A stretch of 64,000 bases of DNA from Eucommia ulmoides (GCA_016647705.1 CM028330.1:34175534-34239533), one strand, 5' to 3'; shown: positions 1 to 13,140, numbered from the stretch's first letter. Notes: generated by a model not told the origin, from the sequence alone. Translations and numbers: made by a program.

Positions 1-641
1 TTCTTAATTCTTTTTACAAGCTAAGAATCAACCTACCACTATATCATTTTCACAGGTTGAGGACGAACCTTTACAATCACACTTAATTCAATTACCGGAA
101 GACTTGAAATCTAATCTTTTCACGGGAAAAAAATAATCTAACTTTTTTGCAGGACAAAGATCAAACCCTAATTTTTTTCATAGGAAAAAGATCGAAACCT
201 TAGCTACCCAAATTAAACATCGACCCAAACACGTATAATCTGTTCATACTCGCAAATACAAAAAATGACAAGTTTTTTCCCATAAGGAGTTTCTACTACC
301 TCAATACAAATATACTCAATTAATAGCTCGAGTAAAAAACTATGTGATAGATACAATATGAAGCAAAATAAATCTGATTATTAAAATAAAGGGGTAGCAC
401 ACAAGTAGCACGTAATCAAATAATAAAAGCTGTTTAAAAGATTTTCAAGAATTGAGTTCAAAAATGATTTTTCTGATATGTCTTAACTAGGCAATGAATT
501 ATAATTAATTTAAGAAAGCAATAAATAAAGTTTGGAAAGGATCTCATCGGGATTCACCGAAAGCAAAAATGATTTCACACTAAGAAACGCTAACTGGTGG
601 CACAATTAATGGACGTTTTAGATCAAGAACTTGAATATAAT
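1..641 (-). repeat. Ty1-copia LTR fragment, cut by window edge
   Basis: Non-coding, AT-rich. It matches the middle of the copia LTR at 642-2885: both share the recurring phrases caggttgaggacgaacc, ggatctcatcggga and tttagatcaagaactt in the same order. It stops exactly where the next LTR begins (tgttggccc at 642), so the downstream element appears to have inserted into, or recombined with, this older LTR. The left part lies outside the window. Strand is inferred from the neighbouring minus-strand pol. Confidence 0.7.
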
Positions 642-2885
642 TGTTGGCCCAAAGAGCTACCCAAGAGGAAGGTGAATTGAGTAGTTACCAAATTTAAACA
701 ATTAATTCCTTTAAATACAAATATTCAATTTCCCTAAATAGATTATTATCGTTATAAGCAACGGATATGTGTTTAATATTAAGTATACGCCCAGACACAA
801 GATAGAAAATAAATCAATGCGACACACAAAAATTTATCCTGGTTCGGTCAAGTGAGTCTTGCCTACGTCCAGTCCCCCAAGCTCTATAGAGATTCGCAAT
901 CTACTAAATCTCTTGATTCCTTTACCAGGTAGGAACCAAACCCTTACTTATAATTCACAATTCTTTTACAGGCTCTAAATCAACCTTTTCAATTTACCAT
1001 TTTCACGGCTCAATGATGAACCCCCTATCTTTTTACCAGGTCAAAGAAAAACCTTATTCTCTCTTACTTATCCTTTTCACAGGGAATGATGAACTTTTAC
1101 AAATCACTCAAAAATAATTCAATTGCAAATGAATCAAAATCTAATTCTTTTCAAGGGAAAAAAATAACCTAATCTTTTTATCAAGATAAAGATCAAACCC
1201 TAATCTTGTTTTACAGAAAAAAGATTGAAATCTTGCAACCCTGACTAGATACCGTCCCAAAAGTGTCTAATCCACTCAAACTCACAAATACAAAAAATGT
1301 AAGTTTATTCCAATAGGGAGCTTCTACCACCTTAATAAGAATATACTCAATTAATGTCCTGAATAATTACTACGTGATAAATACAATGTGAGACCATTCA
1401 AATTTGATTAATAAATAATGTGAGTAACACAAACTTAGCACGTAAACAGATAAACTAACAAAAATCGCTCAAAAAGATTTTCAAACTTTTAAGTTCAAAA
1501 ATAATTTTTCTAACAATCCTAAACCAAGTAATCAAGATAAATAAAATTTTAAAGTAAATAATAAAACTTAAAATAATCTCATCGGGAAAATACCGAAAAC
1601 AATGTTGAAATAGCAATTAGAACCCAAATCGGTGACGTTAAACAACAAACGCTTTAGATCAAGAACTTATAATAAATCTTTCATAAAAATCTTTGCATAA
1701 ATCTTACTCTTATAAAAGTTCAAACTGATATTCTTGATACATTAAACTCTATTCCCATAGGTCTATATTAATAGACCAATAACTAGCCATTCGACGGCTA
1801 GTTTTTAAAAAATATGCAATAAAATGACACTCTAAGACCCCATATATCATTACCTTTCATTTCAAGTGTATTTCACTTAAAAATAACTTTCAATTCTCTC
1901 ATTTAAGTCCATAAAATTATTCTCAATCTAAAACCATAGAAATATGAAGTATTAAATTATTTACATTAAGAGAATTTTAAAATATATGGACCATATCAGT
2001 AGGGATCACATAATAGGTTGTTGATAATTCAATTATATTCAAATTCCTTAAATCCCTCTCTTGGAATCATAAAAAACGGATAGTTCTTGACCAAGAGATC
2101 AAATCAGCCAAAATCCCAACTGAATCAGTCGGTTGACCGATTCCTATCATTCGGTTCATCGACATGTGCTTGCTTTCAAATAGTTGTTGGCATAAAGCCA
2201 GTCAATTGATCAACTACACCTAGTCGGTTGACTAATTGGGACATTGTTTTCCACTTTTCCACATTTTCACCTTTTAACTCAAACGGTTGGCCGACCCTCT
2301 TCATCCGGTTGGTCGATTGAATTAGTGTGCTCACTTCCTCACTCATTTCAGCTACTATTTCAAATGGTTGACCGACCATCTTCATTTAATTGACCGACTG
2401 GATCAGTAACACCTTGTTTTAACTCCAAAATTTACTGTTTGATTCAATTGATTGATTGTTTTTCTCGATTGACCGGATTAACCATAAAATATAACTTTTT
2501 ATACTTAAAACATATTTTCTAATTAGGTCAATTATCAAATTTATTTTACATAAGAAGCATATACAATATCTCATTTTAGAATCTTAAACCTATTACTTCT
2601 TATCATGACACACATAGAATTAACTCATTTTAAGTATCGTGTGTGATCCTAATTTGGGTTGCATTAAGAGTATATAAGTAAGGAGTTGTTTCCACCTATT
2701 TTTCTTCAAGGTTTTCAAGACTCTTTACATCTTCTTTATGTCCATCTTACACCCTTTATATTTTTTTTATCAAGTCTTCTTCTTAATCACATGCATGAAA
2801 CTATAAATCTGAAACGCTCGATAAAACCATTAGTTCCTCCAAAAATATTAATACTTAATTGTTCATCAAAACCTCGGATTCAACA
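642..2885 (-). repeat. 3' LTR of Copia-1
   Basis: An LTR of about 2.24 kb, starting TGTTGGCCC and ending TTCAACA. On its right it is followed by a polypurine tract (seen as its complement) and the end of copia RNase H, so it is the 3' LTR of a minus-strand element. It shares with the LTRs at 53892 and 59519 the phrase cagtcccccaagctc and the terminal ATTGTTCATCAAAAC block. The stretch 2120-2480 contains about nine spaced copies of a motif close to the near-palindrome TCGGTTGACCGA. Confidence 0.8.
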
Positions 2886-2905
2886 ATCTTCCCATTTTTT
2901 ATGAT
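2886..2905 (-). promoter_or_regulatory. Copia-1 polypurine tract
   Basis: On the minus strand an A/G-rich run (AAAAAATGGGAAGAT) directly abuts the LTR terminus. This is where plus-strand DNA priming starts in LTR retrotransposons. Equivalent tracts sit at 48940 and 55685 beside the sister LTRs. Confidence 0.6.
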
Positions 2906-3170
2906 GACAATTAATTTTGATGTTTTCTTCAAGAGAAAATGTAACCACATTCCTCCTAAATTTGAAAACGGATATCTAAACTCATTTAAGCATAAACATG
3001 AATACATAAGTAAACAATAATAAAAATATTCAATATAAGCCCCTTAATAACTTCTTCTTTTGATCAATGCAATGCTTAAGCGAACAAATCCCTAAACATC
3101 AACTAACCCATTAAACATCAACTTCTCCCCCTTTGTCATCTCAAAAAGTGGGGGAGAAGACCCAAAAACA

Positions 3171-5480
3171 TCACTCTAGGCATTCATTGTGATACCTAGT
3201 CATACCTAAATCTCGAATAATTTTCACGAATTGATCTTTCTCTACAAGTTTGGTAAAAATATTGGCAAGTTGATCAGAGGTATCGACATATTCAATAGTT
3301 ATATCATTTTTCTGAATGTGATCACGAATAAAATAATGTCGAATCTCTATGTACTTAGTTCGTGAGTGCTGTTTTGGATTCTTACTGAAGCATATAACAC
3401 TTTTATTATCACAATAAATATAGACCTCCTTCGTATATAATCCAAAATCATATAATTGTTGCTTAATATATAGAATTTGAGCGCAACAATTACGAGCTAC
3501 CATATACTCAGCCTCAGTTGTAGATAAGGTAATTGAGTTCTGTTTCTTGCTAGACCAAAAAACTAAAGCATGTCCTAAAAAGTAACATGACCCGCTTGTA
3601 CTTTTACGCTCAACTTTTCATCTGACAAAACCAACATCATAGTAACTGGTTAACTTAAAGTCACTCTCCCTAGGATACTATAATCTTAGGTCACTTGTCC
3701 ATTTCAAATATCGAAAGATTCGCTTAACCGCAATTAGATGCAATTCTTTAGGACAAGACTGAAATCTAGCACACAAGCATACACTAAACATTATGTCAGG
3801 TCTACTAGCAGTCAGATATAACAAACTACCAATCATACATCGGTACATTTTCTCATTTACGTTTTTTCCCGTATCATCATTTTCTATTTTTGTAGCTGTT
3901 GTCGTTGTAGTTTTGTACTCTTTAGTGTCATCCAAGCCATACTTTTTCAGTAACTCTTTTGTGTACTTGGCTTGATTAACGAAAATCCTCTTTTTGGTTT
4001 GCTTGATTTGCAACCCAAGAAAGAAGGTTAACTCTCCCATTATACTTCTTTCAAACTCAACCTACATAATTTTGACAACTCTTGACAAAAATCCTCATTA
4101 GTAGATCCAAATATAATATTATCAACATATATCTGTACTACTAAGATATCAAAATCATTCTGCTTGATAAATAGAGTAATATCACTAAGACCCCGTTGAA
4201 AACCATTTCTGATCAAATATCGACTAAGTCTCTTATACCAAGATCACCGAGCTTATTTGAGTCCATACAAAGCCTTTCGAAATTTAAACATATGATTAGA
4301 AAGTTTATTACTCTCAAATCCCGGTAGTTGTTCGACATAAACTTCATTTGATAGAAAGCCATTAAAGAATGCACTTTTTACATCCATTTGATATAGTTTA
4401 AAATTACGTGAGCATGCAAATGCGAGTAACATTGTAATAGCTTCTAGTTTAGCCACGGGAGCGTATGTCTTATTATAATTAATTCATTCTTCTTGATTAT
4501 AGCCCTGTGTTACTAATCTTGCCTTATTTCTAATTACCATATCCCTTTCATCTTTTTTATTACGAAAGACCCATTTAATACCAATTACAGGATGGAAATC
4601 AGGTCTAGGAACTAAAGACCACACTTTGTTACGTTTGAATTGAACTAACTCTTCTTGCATCACGGAGATCCATGGTTCATCAGTTAATACCTCATTCACA
4701 TTCTTAGGCTCAATTTGAGATTAAAAAAAAAAACAAGATTAATTATATCTCTAAGAAAAGATCTTGTGCTTACACCTTTCTCAAAATTACCAATAATATT
4801 TTTTACCGAATGTCCTGGCATGGACTTTATAGCACATGGTAAAGTCATCTTCTCTCCTTTTGATTCCTTATTTTGTGGTTCATTTGTCGCATCAACTCCT
4901 TGGTTTTGATTATTTTGTGTACCTACATCATCATCATCCGAAACTTTTCTCGACACAAGTGGATCAGATTTTTCAAATACGACATACATAGATTCTTCTA
5001 CTACTAAGGTATGTTTATTATATATTCTATAAGATTTACTATTAGAAGCGTACTCGAGGAAAATACCGTAATCAGATTTGACATCCGATTTACCCAAATT
5101 ATTTTTATCATTTAAGATAAAACATTCGCTACCAAAAACTTTAAAATAGAATATATTTGGAGTCTTACCATTCCAAATTTCATAAGGGGTTTTATTAAAA
5201 CCTCTTCGAATAGAAACCCTATTTACAACATAGCAAGCAGTGCTTACGGCTTCGGCCCAAAAGTATTTCAAAAGACGATTCTTATTTAGCATTGTTCTTG
5301 CCATTACCTGAAGTGTTCTGTTTTTCCTTTCCATAATACCATTTTGTGGCGGTATTCTAGGTGCAAAAAAGTTGTGAGCATACCCGTGCTCATCACAATA
5401 ATTTATTACCTCATCATTCCTAACTCTCTGTCTCTATCACTATGGATGTCAATAATGTAACATTTGCTTCTTATTTTGAA
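3171..5480 (-). pseudogene. Copia-1 pol relic (integrase C-terminal half, RT, RNase H)
   Basis: Several minus-strand reading frames line up in copia pol order. 5334-4696 holds the integrase core end with CNG-type MERKNRTLQ and the following YEIWNGKTPN segment. 4699-4484 holds the RT start (WVFRNKKDERD). 4456-4253 holds YQMDVKSAFFNG. Around 4150-4080 the catalytic box reads YVDN instead of YVDD. 4040-3678 holds the RT end (LTFFLGLQI) and 3503-3171 the RNase H end (IYCDNKSVI, SRTKYIEIRHYFIRD, DQLANIFTK). Frames are broken by stops and frameshifts. Gag, protease and the front of integrase are missing: near 5480 the integrase runs straight into an LTR fragment. Non-functional. The close relation to Copia-2 and the LTR style suggest a Sirevirus-like lineage, which is an inference. 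Confidence 0.88.
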
Positions 5481-6361
5481 CACATTTAAATCAAAATCCA
5501 TTGAGATAGAAAGAATTAAATCATTTTAATTAAAAGAATATTAAAATAAATTGACTAACTAATTAGGGATCACATATCTCATAATGAAAATAATTCAAAA
5601 TTAATTAAAAACATTCCTTGTAATCATAAAAAATAGATAGGATTGACCAAAACAACTCTAGTCAAAGAATTTTTCTAAACACGTCAGTCGACCGGCTTAC
5701 AGGCGTCGATTGATCGACCTCGTGTAATGATCACCTGATCATTACACTGATCCGATCAATTGACCGATCGCTTTCAGTTGGTTCATCGATTGGATCATAT
5801 TCGTCTCAATCCTTATTTTTTCAGCTACTGTTCTCATCAGTTGATTGCCCATCTTGCTGGTTGACCGAATAAATCAGTAGGTCACCCATTCTATTTTCAA
5901 AACTCATTGTTTTGGTTAGTTGACCAATCCCTTTTTTCGAATGACTGAATTAACTCGAAAACGTCTCATTTTTAAGCATTAAAACCAAATTTTCGCTTAG
6001 GTCATTAACCAAAACTATTTCACATATTTAGCACATTAAAACACACACTTTAAATACATAAATTAACCACAACACACATAAGATTAATTTATTTTAAAGT
6101 GTCGTGCGTAATCCTAATTCGAGTTGCATTAAGAGTATATAAGTAAAGAGTTATTTTCATCTAATTGTCTTCAATGTCTTCAAAACTCTTCATGTCTTCA
6201 TCATTTCTATTTTGCACCCGTTGCATTTTCCTTAACGATTCCTCTTCAATGATTCTTTTTCATAATTTCATGAAACTATAAATCTGAAACCACTTAGTAA
6301 AAACATTAGTCCCATAAAAATATCAACACTTAATTGTCCATCAAAACATTGGATTCAACAA
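5481..6361 (-). repeat. 5' LTR fragment of Copia-1
   Basis: It resumes inside the copia LTR, matching about 1900-2885: shared agggatcacat, repeated ttgaccgat motifs at 5690-5960, the phrase gttgcattaagagtatataagta, and the terminal GGATTCAACA. The inner, PBS-side end of the LTR and about 3 kb of internal sequence are deleted at the junction near 5480. No 5-bp duplication matches between 637-641 and 6362-6366, so the outer ends may not come from one insertion event. Confidence 0.7.
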
Positions 6362-6603
6362 GCTCCATCTATTTTCTCTTTCTTTCTCGCCCTTTCAGAT
6401 TTTCTATTTTTCTTCTTGCAAAGATTTTGGGTCTTCGATTGCAGGTATAGGGGGTGACGTTCATGGCAGCGGCATTGGTGTAGGTTAGAGATACAAGTGG
6501 TGGTGGTTGGACGTGTGCGATGAAGAGGTGGCCAGATACGGTGAGTAATGTAGATGGAATGAAGAAGAAGAAAAAAAAAACAAAAAAAAAAAAAAAGAAA
6601 GAA

Positions 6604-6645
<42 letters not shown>

Positions 6646-7440
6646 AAAATGATAAAAAACGAATAAATTTTTTCAAAAATATAAAATTATAATTTTGTCT
6701 CTAATTTAATCCAATTTGGACAGAAAATTTAACATAAGGACCTTTAAAACTATGATCATATTTAGAGGGTTTAAATTGAATGTAACAAAGTTATTGGATC
6801 ACATAAAAATGTGTCAATACTCAGAGAGTTTAAAATAGAATTTGCCCATTCTAAAAAATTAAGGGGTCAAAATGAAAATTTTTAAAAATTTAATTAAAGG
6901 CCCCAATTGGTCCAAAATTTCATAAATTAATATAAGAGCCAGATTGCTTTTTTTTTTTCAAAACCCAATTCAAGGAAAAAATGCTTGGAATAAGTTTTCA
7001 AAATATTTCTAATTTCAGTTGAAACTTTAGACTTTACTTAAAAATTTGTGATCTTAGTTGAGTCCATTAATAAATTTAGTAAAAAAAATGTTAATTTTAA
7101 TCATCAATCAAATGGTGGATGGTTTAATTTCACAATTTGGATTCATCCATGAAATTAGAAAGTTCAAGAACTAAATTGAAAATATTTTTCTCTTACATTT
7201 CCACCTCAAATCATTTTGATTCCCTATTTCCACCCCAAGGAAAGTCAAGCTTTCCCTTCCTAGTGTAGAATATCTATCCATAGTTGAAAATAGGTGAGAA
7301 ATCAAGTCTAATTGAGAAAACAATAAAGGGGACACAACTTGCAATTCTACAGGTTGTACTAGGGCGTATTCTGCTATTTGGAGATTGTGCCTTGGTCTTG
7401 GAAGTTACTTTATGTACCCCTTGATGCGCAAAAGATGGGT
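6362..7440. other. Gene-free AT-rich stretch
   Basis: No supportable gene. It contains the CAA microsatellite (6606-6645), an A-rich block at 6565-6605, and low-complexity AT-rich sequence with phrases such as aattaaggggtcaaaatg that look like old transposon or LTR sequence. The short frames here come from the microsatellite. Confidence 0.5.
6606..6645. repeat. (CAA)n microsatellite
   Basis: About 13 perfect trinucleotide units, preceded by a long A-rich run. The apparent poly-Leu and poly-Val frames on the minus strand are translations of this repeat. Confidence 0.95.
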
Positions 7441-7753
7441 TGCCTATAAATATACAGCTAACCCACCTCCCCATAGACATATTTGACTTTCCATCCCCCC
7501 TACATTGATTTTTTTTTACCATTTTCACCCCTTAAACTCTCCTAAACCTCTCCACCCTTACTAAAATACACTCCCTCATCAAAAAATAAATTAAAAAAAA
7601 AAAAGAGCAAAAGAACTGAAAAAATCTTCACTTCTGACATTGAGAGTTAATCCGTTCTTACCTAAGGTAAGTTCTTACATGTGGAACGTTTCTCCTTTAA
7701 ATTTACTTTCTCCCTATGAACTCTTTATTAAAGGACTTCAAACCTTAATCCTT

Positions 7754-8128
7754 GCTAAAAATACAAAAAATGTTATTGCGGTAATTAAGTAAACGTATTG
7801 CTTTACATATGTGACGAATACCTCAAGGATACAATAGTTTAGATTAGACATGATCCATTCATGGGCCTGACGAAATGCCGTTAAACAAAAATAAAAAGAA
7901 GTGCATTTTTCCTTTATTACTTTAAGGTGAATTAAGTTTTCTTTTTTATTTACATCATGTATTGTGCTACATTTTACGTATCCCGAAGTAAAAAATAAAA
8001 AATATTCTTGCGATAATTAAATAGACGGATTGCTTTATAGATCTGATGAATATCTTAAGAATACAAAGATTCATAGTAGACGGGATCCAATGGTGGGCCC
8101 CACAAAGTGCCGCTAAACCAAAAAAAAC
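7754..8128 (+). repeat. Direct repeat pair inside LTR O1
   Basis: Two degenerate copies (7754-7898 and 7985-8128) share tattgctttaca-type starts, an atacctcaaggatac-type middle, and an end with atgggcc...atgccgttaaac. Spacing is about 230 bp. Confidence 0.75.
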
Positions 8129-8487
8129 CTGTTATCTAAGATATCCTCTTGATTCTTGTTACCATAGAATTTAAGATTATGTTAAATTTGAATTTCTTTG
8201 ACTTAATTGGGTAAATTAAGATATTACTGTGATTAATATTTCATATAGTTTAACAATTAATAGATATTAATAGATACTTCATATAGTTTGATAATTAGTT
8301 TACATCATTTTTTTGCTTCGTATTGTTCATTCACATGTCCATTAGATTAGTATAATTTACTTAGATTAATTTTCCCCTTTTAAATTAAAGAAATTCATCG
8401 ATAACAATAATAGAACCTCCTCCCGAGGATCATCTTTGTTGAATTTCTCAATATTCAATAAAAGGTCATATTGGGGGAATATTTTCT

Positions 8488-8993
8488 TAAAATACCAAAA
8501 CTTGTCCCACTTTATTTCAAAAACACCAAAAAGATTTTTTGAGAAAAGATTTTAAAATCAAATAAAACATTTGGACTTAACTCTTGATTGAAAACTTAAT
8601 TCGATAAGATATCATTTTCGAACGAGCGTCTTGGGGTGCCTAATACTTCCCCAAGCGTAACTAACCCCCTGAATTATTTTAAAATAAATCTTTTGTCGGA
8701 CCGTATCTTTTGGAGTCAAAATTTTACTTAGTCCATTTTCTAAAATACCAAAACTTGTCCACTTTATTTCGAACACAAAAAAGATTTTTTAAAAAAAAGA
8801 TTTCAAAATCAAAGAAAAGATTTGGACTTAACTCTTGATTGAACTTTATTCGATAAGATACCGTCTTTGGATAGGCATCTTAGGGTGCCTAGCACATTCT
8901 CCAAGCATAACTGACCCCAAAATCCTTTTAAAATGAATCTTTTGTCAGACCGTATCTTTTAGAGTCAAAATTTTACTTGCACCATTTCCAAAA
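8488..8993 (+). repeat. 253-bp tandem duplication in LTR O1
   Basis: Units 8488-8740 and 8741-8993 both run from taaaataccaaaacttgtcc through ttggacttaactcttgattg and cttttgtc(g/a)gaccgtatc to agtcaaaattttactt. They differ by scattered substitutions and small indels. Confidence 0.85.
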
Positions 8994-9185
8994 ATTGTTT
9001 TCTAAAAAATCTAATGACCTAACACACCATTTAAATACAATAATAGGTAATAACTTTTTTTCTTCTCAAAAATTGGTTTAATTTCTTTTATGAGAAAATC
9101 GACGCTTTTAAAAAACCCACTCGTTACGAATATTTCAAAAATGCCCTTTTTAATTTATTTTCATAAAAATCCAGGTTGTGCCAGC

Positions 9186-9203
9186 TGGCGATTCCGTTGG
9201 GGA
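9186..9203 (+). promoter_or_regulatory. Primer binding site of Tat/Ogre-type element
   Basis: TGGCGATTCCGTTGGGGA resembles the tRNA-primed site found just after 5' LTRs of Tat/Ogre gypsy elements. It lies about 10 bp past the inferred LTR end and upstream of the gag relic, which supports plus orientation. Confidence 0.6.
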
Positions 9204-10059
9204 TTCATTTTAGAGGCTCGAGCATATAATATCCAAATAAATTCAAGTAATCTAAATACGAATGTTCTATTTTGTTGTCTTTTCACTCCTTATTTGTAAA
9301 ATATGTGTATCTGTATCAAGTTTTTTTTTTTTTGTATGTATTTTTTTCTCCATTCCCCATATATCTTCTTATAAATATTTTTTTCCCATCCCCGTATTAT
9401 TGTTTATATTGCACACTCTTCCAAGGTACGAACACAATTGCATTGCATTACTGGTCTCAAAATAATAAACACTGTAAGTTAGATAGAGGTTGCTAGTAGA
9501 TGACATGCCGTTCTAGTTTATCCACAGGAATCGGTATCAAAAGTACCTCACTTGGATTACCAACCAACGATGGATGTTCCTTCAGGGACGCCATGGGCTT
9601 GAAGATCCAGGAACCGATGCCTATATAGGATGCACTAGTTAGAAGTCGTAAGCCTCATATAGTAATTATAGGTCTAGGTGTTGTCCGAACCCTTATAGGA
9701 CAGTACAATGTAAGACATGGAAGAGGACTTTATATATTATGTTGTGAACTGCTGATGGTCTGAGAGGGTCTTCAAACCAAACATGTTTAAATCTTCAGAT
9801 ATTAGTAATGGTTAAATGACGAAAGAATTTCTGTAAGTCTCGAAGAAATAGGTGATTGTCTGTAATGTATTACAAGGATTGTATTGTATTATTTCGACTC
9901 GTACTGAATGCTTTGAGTGGTAATAAATTTTGAGTCATTCGATATGGTTAAAATAGTATATCAAAGACTTTTAGTTTAAATTATAGTCTCAAAACTAATG
10001 AAAATTCTTTAGTCAAATAACCATCATTTGAATTGAAAATTTTGAACTTAAATAGGTCT

Positions 10060-11330
10060 TAGACTACCTTAGGATCATGTGTACTAATAATGTGTCGTAC
10101 AAGAAAATTGGTTCCAAAAATTGATCTGCATTCCCCCACCCTAAAGTTTGATTTCACCTGTAGCCGAACTCAGAACCATTTTGAGATAGTACCTGAAGAT
10201 AACCCTGAATGTTCCCGCACGATCGAGATTGCTCAAGTGCAAGAGAGCATTAACCTACTGACGGAGATGGTAAAAACACTCAGTTAGCAATTGTTGGAGG
10301 CATCTGTCCCTCAGCCCAACAAAACCCTCGTTACTCTATCGAATCCCAAATTATGAAATAAGAATACTTCTTCAATTTCTAGGATAAAGAATTCTATGTG
10401 AAATCCAAATCCTGCTACTTTGGATTATTCAATGCCAGGCTATCATGTTCTGACGGGGCCTCAAATTCCGACTCAAGCTCCAAGGATTCCTCATCTCTAT
10501 CCGTATGATGTGTTGCCTTATGTTGCTTAAAAATCTTCCCATCAAGTCTTGATTCGTGATTCTACCTCTTCGCTACCTCAGATTATCATCTATCAAAATA
10601 ACAACAACAACAACAACAGAAAAAAACATCACCCAAATAATTCCCCCATCCTCAAAGTTATCCTTCCCATAATCTCCAAAACTAACTTTATCCGTCTCTG
10701 AATCTTATGTACTATTCCCAACCTTCCGTGCCATAACAAAACTCACTCTTACCATACCAAAGTTACTTACCTCATTACTACCCTTAAGCCTACCCGCAAT
10801 ATAAAGCCTCTTTTTACCAAGCACCCTGGGGTATCCAAGCAAAATCACCTACCTCAAAACCTCAATGGTACCATAAAACTTGATGGCCAATACCTTACTA
10901 ATTACCTAACTCGAGCTGTTGTGGGGAAATTATGAGCTAGAGATGAAAAGTTCCTCAATCTCCCAGTCTTTCTCACCGAACTATTCTAACAAAGTTTGAA
11001 ATAAGGAAAGCTAGTGTCATTGCCATTTTTTTAGCTAGTACCAAAAACCAAGGTTGCTTTCTCACATGCAATTTGTGAATACCACTTGAGGGCGAGAAGT
11101 CATGGTACTAAGCGGTGCTATCGCTTGAGAGGAAATATCAAAGAGTTCATACAATCTAGGGTCATTACCTTTTTAAAAGAGCCTAAAGATGTAGCAGAAA
11201 ACTGCCAGAAAAATCCCCTACCTGAGCATGTATCTTCTGGTAGTGGTAAAGTTGATCTTTGCCGAAGGATTAACGGAGATATAGTTGAGTCATGCATTTA
11301 AGACTCGAGTCAGATATGCTAACAACTAGA
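10060..11330 (+). pseudogene. Tat/Ogre-type gag relic
   Basis: A decayed plus-strand gag. From 10090 an open stretch of 65 codons (starting MCRTRKLVPK) carries an acidic region and ends LLTEMVKTLS. Further on, a Pro/Gln/Tyr-rich region with an Asn run (10600) is followed by LTRAVVGKL and KFLNLPVFLTELF near 10910-10990. At 11062-11110 the frame reads CEYHLRARSHGTKRC, matching the gag zinc-finger-like pattern C-x-YH-x5-GH-x4-C of this lineage except that the Gly before the second His is Ser; KNPLPEH follows. Stops and frame changes interrupt it throughout, and no protease or RT follows. Lineage assignment rests on the zinc-finger region and the upstream PBS. Confidence 0.6.
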
Positions 11331-12369
11331 AAATTGAGATCTTTGTTCCCTCTCAGTTCGCTAGGTGTTTTGATCAAAATTGTGCCAGTTTTCTCATACT
11401 CACCTTTCCATCCATGTAGCATTTTGGATGAAAAATGATTTTCTATGTTATAGATTTCTTAATTTCAATGAATGCAATATTCTTTTATCCAAGCCATGGT
11501 CTAAATGTTAAAATTTTTATGCTTTCAAGTTCCTAAAATTACTTGTATATGATGTGTGATGTGACTAAGTGAGAATGTGAAGTGTATGACTTTAGCACAG
11601 ACCTAGACAACTATTCAATGGGAAAAAAAGCAGCGAAAGATTCCATTCTGCCAAACGATGGTTAGATCCAGAAAGCCTTTGCAGAATTCGAGAGCCAACT
11701 CATTCTCTAATATTAGTAAAATAGAGTGGTCGATTCAAGAATCCTGAAGGATCCAAAATAAGTTAAGATTCGCATCCACTGCCTTGAAAGAAAATTTGTT
11801 ATATAGCTTCTAGCTTATCAAGTTGTCTCTGTTGATCCTTTGATGATCTAACAAAGCTAGACGATAACATCTCAACTGATAGTTTTTCTTAGAACCTGGA
11901 AAGTTTAAGGAAAAGAAAAAAAAAGGTAGAGAAAATAAAATAGAAAAAATGAATGAAAACGAAGATTTGGAGGCCTACTGTTGGACATGAGATTTGAAGG
12001 TAAAATAATAAAGCAATTCAAGGCTGAACATATTAACAAGGGTCTCTTTGAAAAATGCATTTCATGAATGCGTTTCTCGACGAAAAATGCATCACCAAGT
12101 TGCGTTTCTGTCAAAAAAAAATTCTTTCAAACAAACCATATAAACGCTTTACAATTATGCATTTTAATTTTATTTTTTTTAATAAACGCATAAAACAATT
12201 GCATTTTTATGAGAAACGCAACCTCTTTCTGCGTTTTATCATCTATTGGTAATTAAGTTTCTGAATACCATTTTTCAAAATTTATTTATTTAAAATATAA
12301 TTAATGTGTAAAGAACTCTCACTAATTTTGTCTCTTTAACACCAAAAATATTGGTTTCATTTGTTCATA
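11331..12369. other. Gene-free stretch with GCGTTT/AAACGC repeats
   Basis: No pol coding is visible after the gag relic. Between 12050 and 12235 the words GCGTTTCT, AAACGCA and ATGCATTT recur in both orientations, giving a weak inverted-repeat texture. Otherwise nothing recognisable. Confidence 0.45.
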
Positions 12370-12650
12370 TTACATTAAATCAAATACCATCAAGATACAA
12401 TCCAAGAGATCATGATAAAGGCTTGGAAATATCATGACAAATCCTAAATTACCGAAGTAATTAAGGATTTGGGCTTGGTTCGGAATTAAACGAATCAAAG
12501 TTGTTTTGACATAACAACCTAAGCCCAATAAATTAAGGGCCCAACCCATCTTTAAAAGGCTCACAAAGGAGCATTGAAATGACCAAGAAACCCCTAAATA
12601 TTCTCTACACAAAATGTCTAAGGAAGAAATCAAAATACTTAGGAGGTAAC

Positions 12651-13140
12651 CGACCGTTATCGAAACTAAACCGATTCGGTTCACCACCTAGGTTAGGCAT
12701 TTAATGTGCATTAAATGCCCATCAAGCATTAAATTCTTGAGATGACAAGTATAAGACATATTCAAGGGATGTAGATATTTTGATCAAAATATCTTAGATT
12801 TAACAAAAATTCCTGAAATGTGACTATCCATTTTCAAAACCAAACCAATCCGGTTTGCCACCTAGACAAAGCATTCAATGCACATCCCCTTAAACATTTA
12901 TTTCTTGGGATGACATGGAAGGGGTGGATGCAATGAATCAAGATATTTTCATCAAAATATCTTAGGGTTAACTAAAACCCTGGAAATGTAACTACCCGTT
13001 ACAAGGCAAACTAAGTTGGTTTGATTCAAAATCAACCGAATGAGTGCCTATCAAGTCATGAGTCATCATAAAGTATTAAATTCAAAATGATTTATTAAAA
13101 TCAAATACATTGCACCATGGAAGCATTAATGGCAACCAAA
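12651..13140 (+). repeat. ~170-bp degenerate tandem repeats
   Basis: Three copies start near 12651, 12824 and 12992. The first two share aaacc(a/g)a.tc.ggttt..ccacctag, a ttcttgrgatgaca block and the phrase tcaaaatatcttag. The third is more diverged and retains mainly the start. Confidence 0.65.

Larger units (their letters stand above)
7441..9175 (+). mobile_element. Tat/Ogre-type gypsy 5' LTR remnant (O1)
   Basis: Ends just before a primer binding site at 9186. It has a TATA-like box (CCTATAAATATAC at 7442), two internal repeat pairs (7754-8128 and 8488-8993), and the phrases cttagggtgcctagcacatt and gacctaacacaccattta that recur in the LTR-like block ending near 15400. That phrase family is typical of Tat/Ogre LTRs, from my knowledge of plant gypsy elements. 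The left boundary is not resolved; the start given is only the TATA region. Confidence 0.55.

Noticed and set aside
642-6361. A single intact Copia-1 insertion with matching target duplications
   Set aside because: The bases outside the two outer LTR ends do not match, and the 5' LTR is internally truncated, so the present ends may come from recombination.
6355-6676. Poly-Leu and poly-Val frames
   Set aside because: Translations of the CAA microsatellite and A-rich run.
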